Assembly (NCBI GenBank): GCA_021781075.1
Contig: JAJXXN010000350.1
Coordinates: 1 to 16,692, forward strand
DNA length: 16,692 nt
From: Acidobacteriota bacterium
Lineage (GTDB): Bacteria > Acidobacteriota > Terriglobia > Terriglobales > Acidobacteriaceae
Direction: 5' to 3'
Shown: piece after piece, positions 1-6,281 of the stretch
Layout of the letters: every line of letters begins with the position of its first letter
How positions within the stretch are numbered: the first letter of the stretch is position 1
Translations under genes and position numbers: made by a program
Notes under the pieces: model-generated
Databases searched by the model: none
What the model saw: only the letters and a program-made list of their open reading frames with translations
Told to the model about the DNA's origin: nothing

Positions 1-165
1 CCAAATTTGGTTCTGGACGATCGGATAATCGAACTGCCGCGGCTCGGTGCCGATTGGAGCGGTCGGCGGAATTGGCTTCGACGGGTTGAACCACCCATCC
101 CACGAAGAGCGGAGACGTTCTACAAGAGATGGCCGGTTTGCAGCGATCTGAATATCATCTGCCAT
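1..165 (-). CDS. Phage portal protein, N-terminal part (cut by window edge)
   Basis: 55 codons are visible, from an ATG at 165 to the window edge, with the frame still open. The ATG follows a strong AGGAGGGG ribosome-binding site about six bases upstream. The N-terminus reads MADDIQIAANRPSLVERLRS, followed by a tryptophan-containing stretch, a Pro-rich linker and RQFDYPIVQNQIW. The aromatic RQ(F/W)DYP segment after a proline-rich linker is what I expect at the N-terminus of portal proteins, which form the dodecameric DNA gateway of the capsid. Its place downstream of the large terminase fits the usual terminase-portal order. Identification rests on a short segment plus context, so it is probable rather than certain. 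Confidence 0.65.
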   Translation of the reverse strand, partial: MADDIQIAANRPSLVERLRSSWDGWFNPSKPIPPTAPIGTEPRQFDYPIVQNQIW

Positions 166-167
166 GC

Positions 168-362
168 TCAACCCCTCCTGCTCTTCTTGCTGATCTTTGG
201 AAACAACCGCCTGATGCTTCCGCTCGGCGTCCTGTAATAGCTGTTCTGGTGCGCCGCGCGCAACTGCTCTGCAAGGTCGTCTTTGCCTTGAATTGCTGCG
301 AGCAATTGTGGGGCTTCATCAGCCTTGATGACTGGAACTGAATTTAGAACTCTGAAATTCAT
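168..362 (-). CDS. Small hypothetical phage protein (64 aa)
   Basis: The gene starts at an ATG preceded by GAGG at good spacing and stops two bases before the portal ATG. The first 40 residues look like a normal helical protein (DDLAEQLRAAHQ). The last 25 are rich in Arg, Ser and Lys. In that last part another frame, the one continuing into the portal, reads as an acidic coiled coil (EQLLQDAERKHQAVV), so a frameshift around position 240 is possible. No family is recognised. Its position between terminase and portal suggests a small virion-assembly accessory or unrelated moron-like gene. Confidence 0.5.
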   Translation of the reverse strand: MNFRVLNSVPVIKADEAPQLLAAIQGKDDLAEQLRAAHQNSYYRTPSGSIRRLFPKISKKSRRG

Positions 363-378
363 TTGTGCGCCTCAAATG

Positions 379-404
379 AAAGGCCATCCTCACGAATGGC
401 CTTT
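379..404 (-). terminator. Perfect 9-bp hairpin, terminator-like
   Basis: AAAGGCCAT (379-387) and ATGGCCTTT (396-404) form a perfect 9-bp stem with an 8-base loop. On the minus strand the 3' arm runs into TTTCATTTG, so the U-tract is short and interrupted; on the plus strand the tail is TTTTGCTCT. It sits in the roughly 100-bp gap between the 105-aa and 64-aa genes, one of few real gaps in the phage block. It could be a leaky intrinsic terminator or an RNA-processing stem separating the packaging genes from portal and head expression. Confidence 0.5.
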
Positions 405-460
405 TGCTCTGGCAAACCTCCGACTCCTCTTTCTCTCGTGAGCCGGTCCGCGCTCAGAGA

Positions 461-778
461 TTAAGCATCGTGCTGATCGACTGCCGACTCCGGTTCTGCT
501 GCCAGGACTGCCGGTTCCGTGCTGGCCGGCTGCTGAGACTGTGCGTCATCGGCAGGTGGAGTTGTCGGCTCCGGTTCTTGCGCGGATGGGTGAATATGCC
601 CGAAAATTTCCTCCTTGGCAATCTGGACCGTGTCGTCGAGCTCGTCCAGCAAGTCGAGAACCCCCGCTTTCTGATCCTCATTAAGCTCCGCGACACCCGA
701 TAGAACGCGACTTTCAAGCTCTTCAAGCTTGGCCTTCGGTCCAGCGAGAGCTGCGGTGATGCGCTGCACAATGTTCAT
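461..778 (-). CDS. Hypothetical phage protein, helical N-terminus with acidic Pro/Ala tail (105 aa)
   Basis: The ATG overlaps the terminase stop (ATGA), implying translational coupling. Residues 1-63 are probably helical and acidic (KLEELESRVLSGVAELNEDQ, then LLDELDDTV). Residues 64-105 are low-complexity, rich in Pro, Ala, Glu and Gln, so likely disordered. No cysteines, membrane segment or recognisable motif are present. A competing frame of the same length over the same bases encodes an Arg/Ser-rich shadow and was discarded. The function is unknown; location between terminase and portal suggests a packaging or assembly accessory. Confidence 0.7.
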   Translation of the reverse strand: MNIVQRITAALAGPKAKLEELESRVLSGVAELNEDQKAGVLDLLDELDDTVQIAKEEIFGHIHPSAQEPEPTTPPADDAQSQQPASTEPAVLAAEPESAVDQHDA

Positions 779-2517
779 CGTTTTTTCCTCTTTTCGTATT
801 GATTCAGCACATCGCGGGCAACCTGCGCCTGTTCATGCTGGCCCTGCTCTTCGCAGAAATTAATCCAGTCCTCAACCTCTTCGACGGGTATGTCGCCAGG
901 CGGCAGAATTCCCATTCGAACGTTCCGCACAGCCTCAGACCACTCGCGCGGCTTGATTGCCGGCGGCGCCTTCACTGGCTCGCTCGCAGCCTTGCGCTCT
1001 TCATTGATCTGCACGTAGTAATCGAGGACGTTACTCATTGCGGACCTCGTGTAGTTGATGGCCTGGCCGCTGCCGTCCACCGTGTCGTCGTTGGCCCCAT
1101 TGGGAAAGATCGCCCACTCCTCGATCAGCGTGTCTACCCATGCGCGGTGCTGCGGGTAGACCTCCGGGTCGGGCAGGTAACAATTCCCGGCCTCGATGTC
1201 TCCCGTTGCGGCTACGGCGCGCGCGAACTTGCTGCCCGTAGGCTCGACCGGGATAATCCCCGGCACGCTCGCCTGAAGTGAATCAATCACCGCCGGGCCG
1301 TTGGCTTTGTCCTCAATCAGCACCCGGCTGGCCATCGGTTCGCGCATCCGCAGGCGCTTGACTGCGTCCTTTGAGGCCGTGAAGCCCATGCGGCCATGGA
1401 TTGCATCAAGGAAGTACCGGCGCGCGCCCTTGACGCCAACCTTGAACCCGGCGACGAAGTCCGCATCCTTGGCGTCCTTGAACGTCAAATCCCAGGAGTC
1501 GAGCACTTGGTCGAAGTCGTCCGGCACAGCGCGATAGAACTGCCACCACTCGCGCTTGCAAATATCGCCGCCCTCGGGGCTTGGCCGCTGCTGCGCCTGT
1601 GTCTCAAAGGTGCGCCGGTGAATCATCTGCGCGGCGACAACCTCGGGCGTGTGGCGCTCTGGCTGCAGCACGTCGCCAATCTTGCGCTCCCACACGCGCC
1701 CGCTGACTGGAAAGAGCACTTCGAGGTCGGTCTTTGCATCTTGCACTAGCGGAACCACGACATGAGTCCATTGGCCCGGCTCATTGGCAAGTAACCAGCC
1801 CGTTATGTCCTCATGGTGCGTCCTCTGCTCAATCACCACGATCGCGCCCGTCGAGGGGTCGTTCAAGCGGGTTCGGAAGGTGTCACGGAACCATGCGTGG
1901 GCGTTCTTGCGCTCAGCTTCGCTGGCCGCCTGATCCGCGCTCAAACCGTCGTCGAGGATCAGCGTGTCGCCGCCGCGGCCTGTGCCGGTGGCGCCAACTG
2001 AGGTCGCAATCATCTCACCTTGAACATCGTTCCGGTACTGATCCGCGCGGTTTGTATCATCTGCGAATGCGATGGGCCAGAGCGACTTATACCACGGCGA
2101 ATCGATGAGGTTGCGCCGCTTTGAGCTATGCTCGCGGCTCAGGTCGCGCGAGTAGCTTGCGGTGAGGAAACGATGACGTGGATCACGCGCCCATCCCCAT
2201 GCCGGGAAACATATGGTCCCTTCAGTTGACTTTGCAGTCCTCGGTGGCACGTTGATGATGAGTCGCGTGATCTCACGACGCCAAACCTTGATCAGCCATT
2301 CGCCGATCAGGTCGTAATGGGGTGACCATGAAAGCGGTCGCCCGGGTTCGAGAACATCCCAAGCGGCGCGAAAGAACGCCGCCGGCGAGGATTCCAGGTG
2401 TGATTTGTATTCGAGGGTGCGCTGCTCTTCCTCGGTTAGCGCCTCGAACTCCCTGCGCTTTTCGAGGAGTGCAACGAGCTCGGCCAGCTCGTCGACGCTG
2501 TAGCGGCTTAGGTCCAT
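775..2517 (-). CDS. terL: Phage terminase large subunit (ATPase and nuclease)
   Basis: TerL powers DNA translocation into the prohead and cuts the concatemer. In this 580-residue protein, residues 1-60 are a helical N-terminus. The ATPase domain has a Walker A-like loop NVPPRTAKST (89-98), in the variant form seen in many TerLs, and Walker B LILDD (186-190). The C-terminal RNase H-fold nuclease shows the expected acidic residues: D340 in VLDSWDLTF, E402/D403 in LIEDKANGP and D477/D478 in ANDDTVDG. Length is typical or slightly long, with an acidic C-terminal extension. The start ATG follows GGAGG at ordinary spacing. It lies after the DUF5681 and holin-like genes and its stop overlaps the next start. 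Confidence 0.95.
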   Translation of the reverse strand: MDLSRYSVDELAELVALLEKRREFEALTEEEQRTLEYKSHLESSPAAFFRAAWDVLEPGRPLSWSPHYDLIGEWLIKVWRREITRLIINVPPRTAKSTEGTICFPAWGWARDPRHRFLTASYSRDLSREHSSKRRNLIDSPWYKSLWPIAFADDTNRADQYRNDVQGEMIATSVGATGTGRGGDTLILDDGLSADQAASEAERKNAHAWFRDTFRTRLNDPSTGAIVVIEQRTHHEDITGWLLANEPGQWTHVVVPLVQDAKTDLEVLFPVSGRVWERKIGDVLQPERHTPEVVAAQMIHRRTFETQAQQRPSPEGGDICKREWWQFYRAVPDDFDQVLDSWDLTFKDAKDADFVAGFKVGVKGARRYFLDAIHGRMGFTASKDAVKRLRMREPMASRVLIEDKANGPAVIDSLQASVPGIIPVEPTGSKFARAVAATGDIEAGNCYLPDPEVYPQHRAWVDTLIEEWAIFPNGANDDTVDGSGQAINYTRSAMSNVLDYYVQINEERKAASEPVKAPPAIKPREWSEAVRNVRMGILPPGDIPVEEVEDWINFCEEQGQHEQAQVARDVLNQYEKRKKR

Positions 2518-2529
2518 AGCCGCCTCCGA

Positions 2530-2727
2530 CTATTCGTCTTTGCCTTCGAGTCGCGCAATGCGTTCGGTGTGGTCGTTCAGGCGGAGTTCGATCGAGTCAA
2601 CACGCTTCTCGGTTTTATCTCCGTCCTTGACTAGGTTTCTCACGGTCTGGTGGATTGTGCCAAAAAAGAAGGCACCCACCAGCAATTGACCGACTACTCC
2701 GAAAATCGGTATCCAATCACTCAGCAT
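2530..2727 (-). CDS. Small membrane protein with coiled coil, holin-like (65 aa)
   Basis: One hydrophobic segment at about residues 5-26 (WIPIFGVVGQLLVGAFFFGT) is followed by a charged helix with heptad-like spacing (TEKRVDSIELRLNDHTERIA). Such small single-span proteins in phages are often called holins or XhlA-type lysis accessories, but nothing here proves lysis. The ATG has GGAG six bases upstream. It sits between the small-terminase-like gene and terL, an unusual place for a holin, so an assembly or membrane-anchoring role is equally possible. No endolysin is visible nearby. Confidence 0.7.
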   Translation of the reverse strand: MLSDWIPIFGVVGQLLVGAFFFGTIHQTVRNLVKDGDKTEKRVDSIELRLNDHTERIARLEGKDE

Positions 2728-2762
2728 TGCGTTCTCCGGGATGATTTATGCAAATCTGGAAA

Positions 2763-3155
2763 TTACCGTTTTCTTTTCTTTGTCGTGTCTGCTTTTTGAT
2801 TGGTTCCGAGAATTTCCGCGATGCGCCGTTCGAGGTCTTCACGTGTTTCAGGGATGGGGATGAGCGGAGCGCCGTCCGCGCCTGTGTTCTCAATCCGCTG
2901 CTTCGGCTTCCCCTCGGCACGGTCGATGAGTTCAGCAATCGCCTTCACGTCGCCCTTGACCGCGCGCTGCATTAGCGCCGTTACGATCAACTCAGACCAC
3001 TTCCTGCCTTCTTTGTCGGCCTTGCAGGGCTGATTGAGTAGGTCGATGATGACGTCGGTCACCGGGAGCCGCTTCGGCCTGCCGCCGGGGTTGCCGGATA
3101 CGCCCGGCTTGAATGCATGCTGCTTGAGTACATCGAGATTCTTGGGGGTTGCCAT
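2763..3155 (-). CDS. DUF5681-type protein, probable small terminase subunit
   Basis: The 130-residue protein begins with a short leader and then FKPGVSGNPGGRPKR (residues 15-29), the hallmark glycine-rich motif of DUF5681 proteins, which commonly precede terL in phages. A helical middle part (SELIVTALMQRAVKGDVKAI) and a basic tail rich in Lys/Arg follow, consistent with DNA binding. By position it is the likely DNA-recognition subunit of the packaging motor, although a small membrane protein lies between it and terL. The start ATG is three bases after the methyltransferase stop. The family assignment is firm; the terminase role is inferred from context. Confidence 0.75.
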   Translation of the reverse strand: MATPKNLDVLKQHAFKPGVSGNPGGRPKRLPVTDVIIDLLNQPCKADKEGRKWSELIVTALMQRAVKGDVKAIAELIDRAEGKPKQRIENTGADGAPLIPIPETREDLERRIAEILGTNQKADTTKKRKR

Positions 3156-3158
3156 AAA

Positions 3159-3854
3159 CTAAACCTTTTGCGCTTTGCGCCCCGTGAACTGTTCCCACCT
3201 GGCGATGATGACGTCGCAGTAGATGGGGTCGAGCTCCATCAGTCGAGCGCACCGGCCCATCTTCTCTGCCGCGATCAGGGTTGTGCCCGAGCCGCCGAAC
3301 ATGTCAAGGACAATTCCGCCCTTTTTGCTGCTGTTGCCCATGCAATACTCGACGAGGGCGACGGGCTTCATCGTGGGATGCTCGGCACTTTTTCTCGGGC
3401 GATCGAACTCTAAGACCGTTGTCTGTGAACGGTCACCGTACCATTTGTGGGCGGCACCAGGCTTCCAACCGTAGAGAATAGGCTCGTGCTTCCACTGATA
3501 GTCTTGACGCCCCATAACGAAAACATCTTTGACCCACACTAGGCACTGGCGCAGCGTCCAGCCTGCATCTACAAATGAAGCTCTAAACGCCTCGCCATTC
3601 GCATCGGCGTGTGCGATGTAGATGCTCGCTCCCGGTTTCGATATTTCAAGCGCCGCGCCGAACACTGCGACTAGAAACTCGCGGAACTTGTCGTCCGGCA
3701 TAGAGTCGTTCATCACTTCGAGGCCGTCTTTGCGGCGATTGCGAGCCACTGCCTCTTCCTTCGACAGCTTCGTTTGATACGCGACATTGTAGGGAGGGTC
3801 GGTCCAAACAAGGTCTGCGCTGCCCCCCCACCATAAGCTCTTTAATATCTTCAC
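3159..3854 (-). CDS. DNA methyltransferase domain (N6-adenine or N4-cytosine), 3' part of a frameshifted ParB-methyltransferase gene
   Basis: The frame contains the catalytic DPPYN motif first (residues 19-23) and the AdoMet-binding motif LDMFGGSGTT later (183-192). This IV-before-I order defines the beta class of amino-methyltransferases. Target specificity cannot be read. The only upstream start is a GTG at 3854 with a nonsense-looking N-terminus (KILKSLWWGG). The real continuation is from the ParB-like frame upstream: removing one G from a run of seven (3813-3819) joins ELMVGG to SADLVWTDPPYN. As it stands the enzyme would lack a proper N-terminus. Beta-class phage enzymes of this type are usually made as one ParB-like plus methylase polypeptide. 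Confidence 0.85.
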   Translation of the reverse strand: MKILKSLWWGGSADLVWTDPPYNVAYQTKLSKEEAVARNRRKDGLEVMNDSMPDDKFREFLVAVFGAALEISKPGASIYIAHADANGEAFRASFVDAGWTLRQCLVWVKDVFVMGRQDYQWKHEPILYGWKPGAAHKWYGDRSQTTVLEFDRPRKSAEHPTMKPVALVEYCMGNSSKKGGIVLDMFGGSGTTLIAAEKMGRCARLMELDPIYCDVIIARWEQFTGRKAQKV

Positions 3855-4521
3855 TTACAGTAGAATCCCCGCACATCAACCGATGGTCGCCAAGCTGATA
3901 AACCTCGCCGCGCTTCGACTTCGCAACCTTGGGCGCTTCCGGCGCATCGTCCTCACCGATGACTGGCGCTATCGACTCGCCGATAAGATCTGCGAACTCC
4001 TCTTCATCGAACAGGCCAGAGAGGTCAATCTCCGCGCCAATCGCCTTTAGAGCCTCGGCATCCCAATCGAGCGATAGTTCGCCAGCGCGGTTGTCGGCGA
4101 TGGCCAGTTCCATCGCGCGGGCGTCGTTCTCGAGGTCGAGGTCCATCCGCTGCACGGCCACCAGGCGCTTGCCGTCGGTCTTCACCACTAGCACGTCGTC
4201 GAGGCCAGCCTTCGCGGCTTGCTCTGCCGTCTTGTTGCCGGCGATGATGCGGCCATTCTTGTCGAGCACGATTGACCGGCCTGCGCCTAACTTCTTCAGG
4301 CTGTTCAGGATAATGTCAGCACCGCGCCGGGTGCCTTTGTTGGCGTTCCTGGCATCATGCACCAGGTCGCTCAAACGGACGCTGCTCTCAGCGGGTTGCG
4401 AGGCCGAGGACGAAGTTTGCCTTTTGCCGTTCGGCAAGGAGCTTTTGGAGCTTGCGCTCGCTGAGGTACTGGATGGCTTGCTGCGCCTTGTGCGCGTCTT
4501 TGTATTCGTGGCATTTTCCAT
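3646..4521 (-). CDS. ParB-like N-terminal domain, 5' part of a frameshifted ParB-methyltransferase gene
   Basis: Residues about 47-150 form a ParB/Srx-like domain (RLSDLVHDARNAN, RSIVLDKNGRIIAGN, ELAIADNRAGELSLD). A linker ends in YQLGDHRLMCGDST, the standard lead-in to the methylase of ParB-methyltransferase fusions. After residue 233 the frame leaves the conserved sequence, and the last 57 residues are an Arg/Ser-rich shadow of the methylase. The start is doubtful: the ATG at 4521 has no clear ribosome-binding site, and its Ser-rich first 45 residues overlap the preceding 89-aa gene. A TTG at 4374, just after that gene's stop, would remove the overlap and still keep the domain. Together with the downstream frame this is one gene, intact only if a frameshift is corrected. 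Confidence 0.75.
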   Translation of the reverse strand: MENATNTKTRTRRSKPSSTSASASSKSSLPNGKRQTSSSASQPAESSVRLSDLVHDARNANKGTRRGADIILNSLKKLGAGRSIVLDKNGRIIAGNKTAEQAAKAGLDDVLVVKTDGKRLVAVQRMDLDLENDARAMELAIADNRAGELSLDWDAEALKAIGAEIDLSGLFDEEEFADLIGESIAPVIGEDDAPEAPKVAKSKRGEVYQLGDHRLMCGDSTVSEDIKELMVGGQRRPCLDRPSLQCRVSNEAVEGRGSGSQSPQRRPRSDERLYAGRQVPRVSSRSVRRGA

Positions 4522-4657
4522 GCAGTATCTCGAAACCCTCGCACATTGAGGTCAGCCGCTCGGGGTCGTTGGCCGTCGCCCGCTGCAGTTCCATGATCCC
4601 GAAGCACTCGATGCACTCCAGCGAGTTGGAATCACGGTGGTAAATAGTGTTCGCCAT
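4388..4657 (-). CDS. Hypothetical phage protein with a Cys cluster (89 aa)
   Basis: The ATG follows GGAGG and comes immediately after the stop of the 104-aa gene (TAGGATG). C15, C18, C39 and C49 could bind a zinc ion. The C-terminal half is a basic amphipathic helix (AIQYLSERKLQKLLAERQKA). No family is recognised. Its 3' end overlaps the longest possible ParB-like frame by about 130 bases. Since this protein has the better start signal and a normal composition, the overlap more likely means that the ParB-like gene starts later. Confidence 0.7.
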   Translation of the reverse strand: MANTIYHRDSNSLECIECFGIMELQRATANDPERLTSMCEGFEILHGKCHEYKDAHKAQQAIQYLSERKLQKLLAERQKANFVLGLATR

Positions 4658-4658
4658 C

Positions 4659-4973
4659 CTACCTCCACGCCTCGATGATGTCCTGGAGGTACTTGCTCGT
4701 CAGCGCGTTGAATATTGTCGATGGTCCCATCGAGCAGGATGTGTCGCGGAGCTTGATGGGTTTTGGTTCGCGCAGCACGATGACCCACCGTGCGCGCCGA
4801 TAAGCGAAGCCGCATGTGAGCAGATAGTCGGCATCATCGCGCTCAATAAAACAAGACGGCACAGTGTTGAAGCGCTGGCCGTGCTTGTAGACGCCAATCA
4901 GGCGTCGCGCTTCGTGGACACACGTCGGGCGTCCATCGGGAGCGCCAATTTGCGATTTGGATGATTCGCTCAT
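4659..4973 (-). CDS. Hypothetical phage protein (104 aa), first gene of the late operon
   Basis: The composition is that of a small globular protein with mixed charged and aromatic residues (FIERDDADYLLTCGFAYRRA, then RWVIVLREPK). No motif I recognise is present. The start ATG at 4973 has no ribosome-binding site; instead it lies in the 3' arm of an 11-bp RNA stem (4972-4982 pairing with 5031-5041). It also overlaps by four bases the stop of a possible 23-codon leader frame, so its translation may be controlled by that structure. The ATGA arrangement and lack of an SD sequence suggest coupling to upstream translation. Confidence 0.7.
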   Translation of the reverse strand: MSESSKSQIGAPDGRPTCVHEARRLIGVYKHGQRFNTVPSCFIERDDADYLLTCGFAYRRARWVIVLREPKPIKLRDTSCSMGPSTIFNALTSKYLQDIIEAWR

Positions 4974-5041
4974 GGTGCTGGCAGTGAGAATGGAGTCTCA
5001 CAACTCGCCCCGAGAAGATGTGTCGGGACCGCCAGCACCAT
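4970..5041 (-). CDS. Possible 23-aa leader peptide coupled to the 104-aa gene
   Basis: From ATG at 5041 the frame runs MVLAVPTHLLGASCETPFSL and three more residues to a TGA that overlaps the next ATG (ATGA), the junction type used across this phage. It spans exactly the structured leader, with its own ATG in the 5' arm of the stem. No ribosome-binding site precedes it, so it may be translated from a near-leaderless end or not at all. A leader peptide whose translation opens the stem would explain the missing SD of the downstream gene, but this is inference. Confidence 0.3.
   Translation of the reverse strand: MVLAVPTHLLGASCETPFSLPAP
4972..5041 (-). promoter_or_regulatory. Structured mRNA leader: three-way junction sequestering a start codon
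   Basis: On the minus-strand transcript ATGGTGCTGGC (5041-5031) pairs perfectly with GCCAGCACCAT (4982-4972), an 11-bp closing stem. Inside are CCCGA/TCGGG (5027-5023 with 5013-5009) and GTGAGA/TCTCAC (5001-4996 with 4989-4984). The result is a compact three-way junction of 70 nt. The 3' arm contains the start codon of the 104-aa gene. It lies about 20 nt after a plausible transcription start. It matches no riboswitch class I can name; the core signatures of purine riboswitches and hammerhead ribozymes are absent. It could control translation or act as an antitermination RNA for late genes. Confidence 0.6.
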
Positions 5042-5066
5042 AGCTGTTGATGATAGGTGCGAAAAG

Positions 5067-5095
5067 ATATTAACCCGCGGGAGTCGTCAGAGCAA
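5067..5095 (-). promoter_or_regulatory. Candidate late-operon promoter
   Basis: On the minus strand TTGCTC (5095-5090) and TAATAT (5072-5067) are 17 bases apart, a fair sigma-70-like pair (three and four matches of six). Transcription would begin near 5060, just before the structured leader. The site falls in the largest gap of the middle region (4974-5129) and directly after a terminator-like hairpin, where a new transcription unit would be expected. The match is modest and a phage-encoded activator may be needed. Confidence 0.4.
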
Positions 5096-5122
5096 GAGGG
5101 AAATGAAAATTATTTTTGTGAA

Positions 5123-5139
5123 GGCGGCCTTATGCCGCC
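5123..5139 (-). terminator. GC-rich hairpin at the end of the middle operon
   Basis: GGCGGC (5123-5128) and GCCGCC (5134-5139) form a perfect 6-bp stem with a 5-base loop that contains the TAA stop of the 164-aa gene. On the minus strand it is followed by TTCACAAAAATAATTTTC, AT-rich but with no clean U-run. It most likely terminates or attenuates middle transcription ahead of the late promoter. Confidence 0.45.
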
Positions 5140-5624
5140 CCCTTCTTCTTCGGCTTCGGCATCTCGTAAGGGTAGCACCAGTACGGCGGACATTCGGGCG
5201 CTGCCGAGATGTGCGGGATTGGTGCCGTTTCCTCGCCGGCGATGATGAAGCTGATGGACGGGTCGCCGTTCTTGCTCAGGCTGGCCCGGTTTGTGTGAAT
5301 CTGGCCGACTGCCGCAAAATGCAGGATGTGCTCTTCCTGGCAGTAGATAACAATCTGGCCGGGGATCAGTTCGCGTGACCCTTTGAGCTTCGGTGGCAGC
5401 TGCGCCATCTTCACCAGGCTGGACTCGCACTCAAAGTACGGCAGGGTGCGCAGGGTTTGACCTTCGCCGAGCTTCCGCGCCTTGGCTGGCTTGAAGCAGT
5501 ACGGGCACTCGACGGTCGGGGTGGCATCTTGCGGGGGGAGTGCCATGCGCACAGGCCCGCACTTTATGCAGGCCAGCTGCAGCAGTATGCACGGCTGCGG
5601 CTGGCGGTTGAATGCGTGAACCAT
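5130..5624 (-). CDS. Hypothetical phage protein with two CxxC motifs (164 aa)
   Basis: The start ATG at 5624 follows AGGAGAG and lies ten bases after the stop of the upstream gene. The same frame continues open far upstream, but that part is an Arg/Ser-rich shadow of the preceding gene, so the later start is preferred. C19/C22 and C40/C43 suggest an N-terminal zinc ribbon. The remainder is mixed, with a beta-rich part (PGQIVIYCQEEHILHFAAVG), and ends with a basic PKPKKKG. No family is recognised. It is the last gene before the middle-operon terminator. Confidence 0.7.
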   Translation of the reverse strand: MVHAFNRQPQPCILLQLACIKCGPVRMALPPQDATPTVECPYCFKPAKARKLGEGQTLRTLPYFECESSLVKMAQLPPKLKGSRELIPGQIVIYCQEEHILHFAAVGQIHTNRASLSKNGDPSISFIIAGEETAPIPHISAAPECPPYWCYPYEMPKPKKKGAA

Positions 5625-5634
5625 TGCTCTCTCC

Positions 5635-6240
5635 TCAGTTGACTGCGAGTGAACGGTTGGCTTTGCGCGCCGTGGACCCTGTGACCTTCTTATGATAGCT
5701 CTTGAGGTCCTTGGGTCCTGACTTCTTGTGAGGGGCGACACGCTCCAGGCGCGGGCCTTTCTCTTTCGCCCCCATCGACTCCCGCACCTGGTTCTCATAC
5801 TCGGCGCCGAATTCATCCGCGAGCGACGGATCATTGGTGGATTCGGTCGGCTCCTTGATGAGGCTTGGCTGAGGCTTGGAAACCGCAGTAGTTCCAACGC
5901 TTGCCGGGAAGGCCATGTGTACATCCTCGCCGGCCATCTCGCCGAGCCACTTCCAGAAGTCGCGGCTGAATGGGCAATAGGCGGTAAAGTGGAGCTCGAC
6001 ATCGGGGTTCTCTCCGTCACCTGTGCGCAGGACCGTGAACCTGCGCAACTCGGCGCCGGGCGATTTGGCCGCTGGTGCCTTGAAGAGTTCGCCCGATGGC
6101 TTCTCGTTGGTGAAGGCGATCGAGAGGTCGGCGATCTGCTGCACCTGGGGTTCGACCTCGGTGAAGTTCTTGCTGACGGCTGTAAATGCGTCGCCGAGCC
6201 AGTTGGGCATACCTACCAGAGCCTCGCCTGTGAGCGGCAT
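5635..6240 (-). CDS. Hypothetical phage protein (201 aa), start probably missing
   Basis: A globular first part (about 1-115) includes LTGEALVGMPNWLGDAF, VELHFTAYCPFSRDFWKWLG and EMAGEDVHMAFP; the C-terminal 80 residues are charged and probably disordered, ending in a basic region. No function is known to me. The annotated ATG at 6240 lacks a ribosome-binding site. Upstream the frame stays open for more than 40 codons and reads sensibly (LLIGKNKTRKIRLPI) but contains no ATG, GTG or TTG. This suggests the native start was lost by a deletion or a one-base shift; an ATG at 6328 in another frame, after AGAAGG, may be the original one. Confidence 0.6.
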   Translation of the reverse strand: MPLTGEALVGMPNWLGDAFTAVSKNFTEVEPQVQQIADLSIAFTNEKPSGELFKAPAAKSPGAELRRFTVLRTGDGENPDVELHFTAYCPFSRDFWKWLGEMAGEDVHMAFPASVGTTAVSKPQPSLIKEPTESTNDPSLADEFGAEYENQVRESMGAKEKGPRLERVAPHKKSGPKDLKSYHKKVTGSTARKANRSLAVN

Positions 6241-6281
6241 CTTGATCGGGAGCCGTATTTTGCGGGTTTTGTTTTTGCCGA

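Noticed and set aside
168..280. Acidic coiled-coil translation upstream of and in frame with the portal (EQLLQDAERKHQAVV)
   Set aside because: It has no ATG, and the portal ATG at 165 has an excellent ribosome-binding site; at most it hints at a frameshift in the 64-aa gene.
799..2519. Several plus-strand frames opposite the terminase gene
   Set aside because: They are antisense shadows in a GC-rich coding region: rich in Arg/Pro/Ser, no start signals and no recognisable domains, while the minus-strand terminase has complete motifs.
4972..5041. Purine riboswitch or hammerhead ribozyme
   Set aside because: The three-way shape is similar, but the conserved junction and core bases of these classes are absent and the loops do not match.
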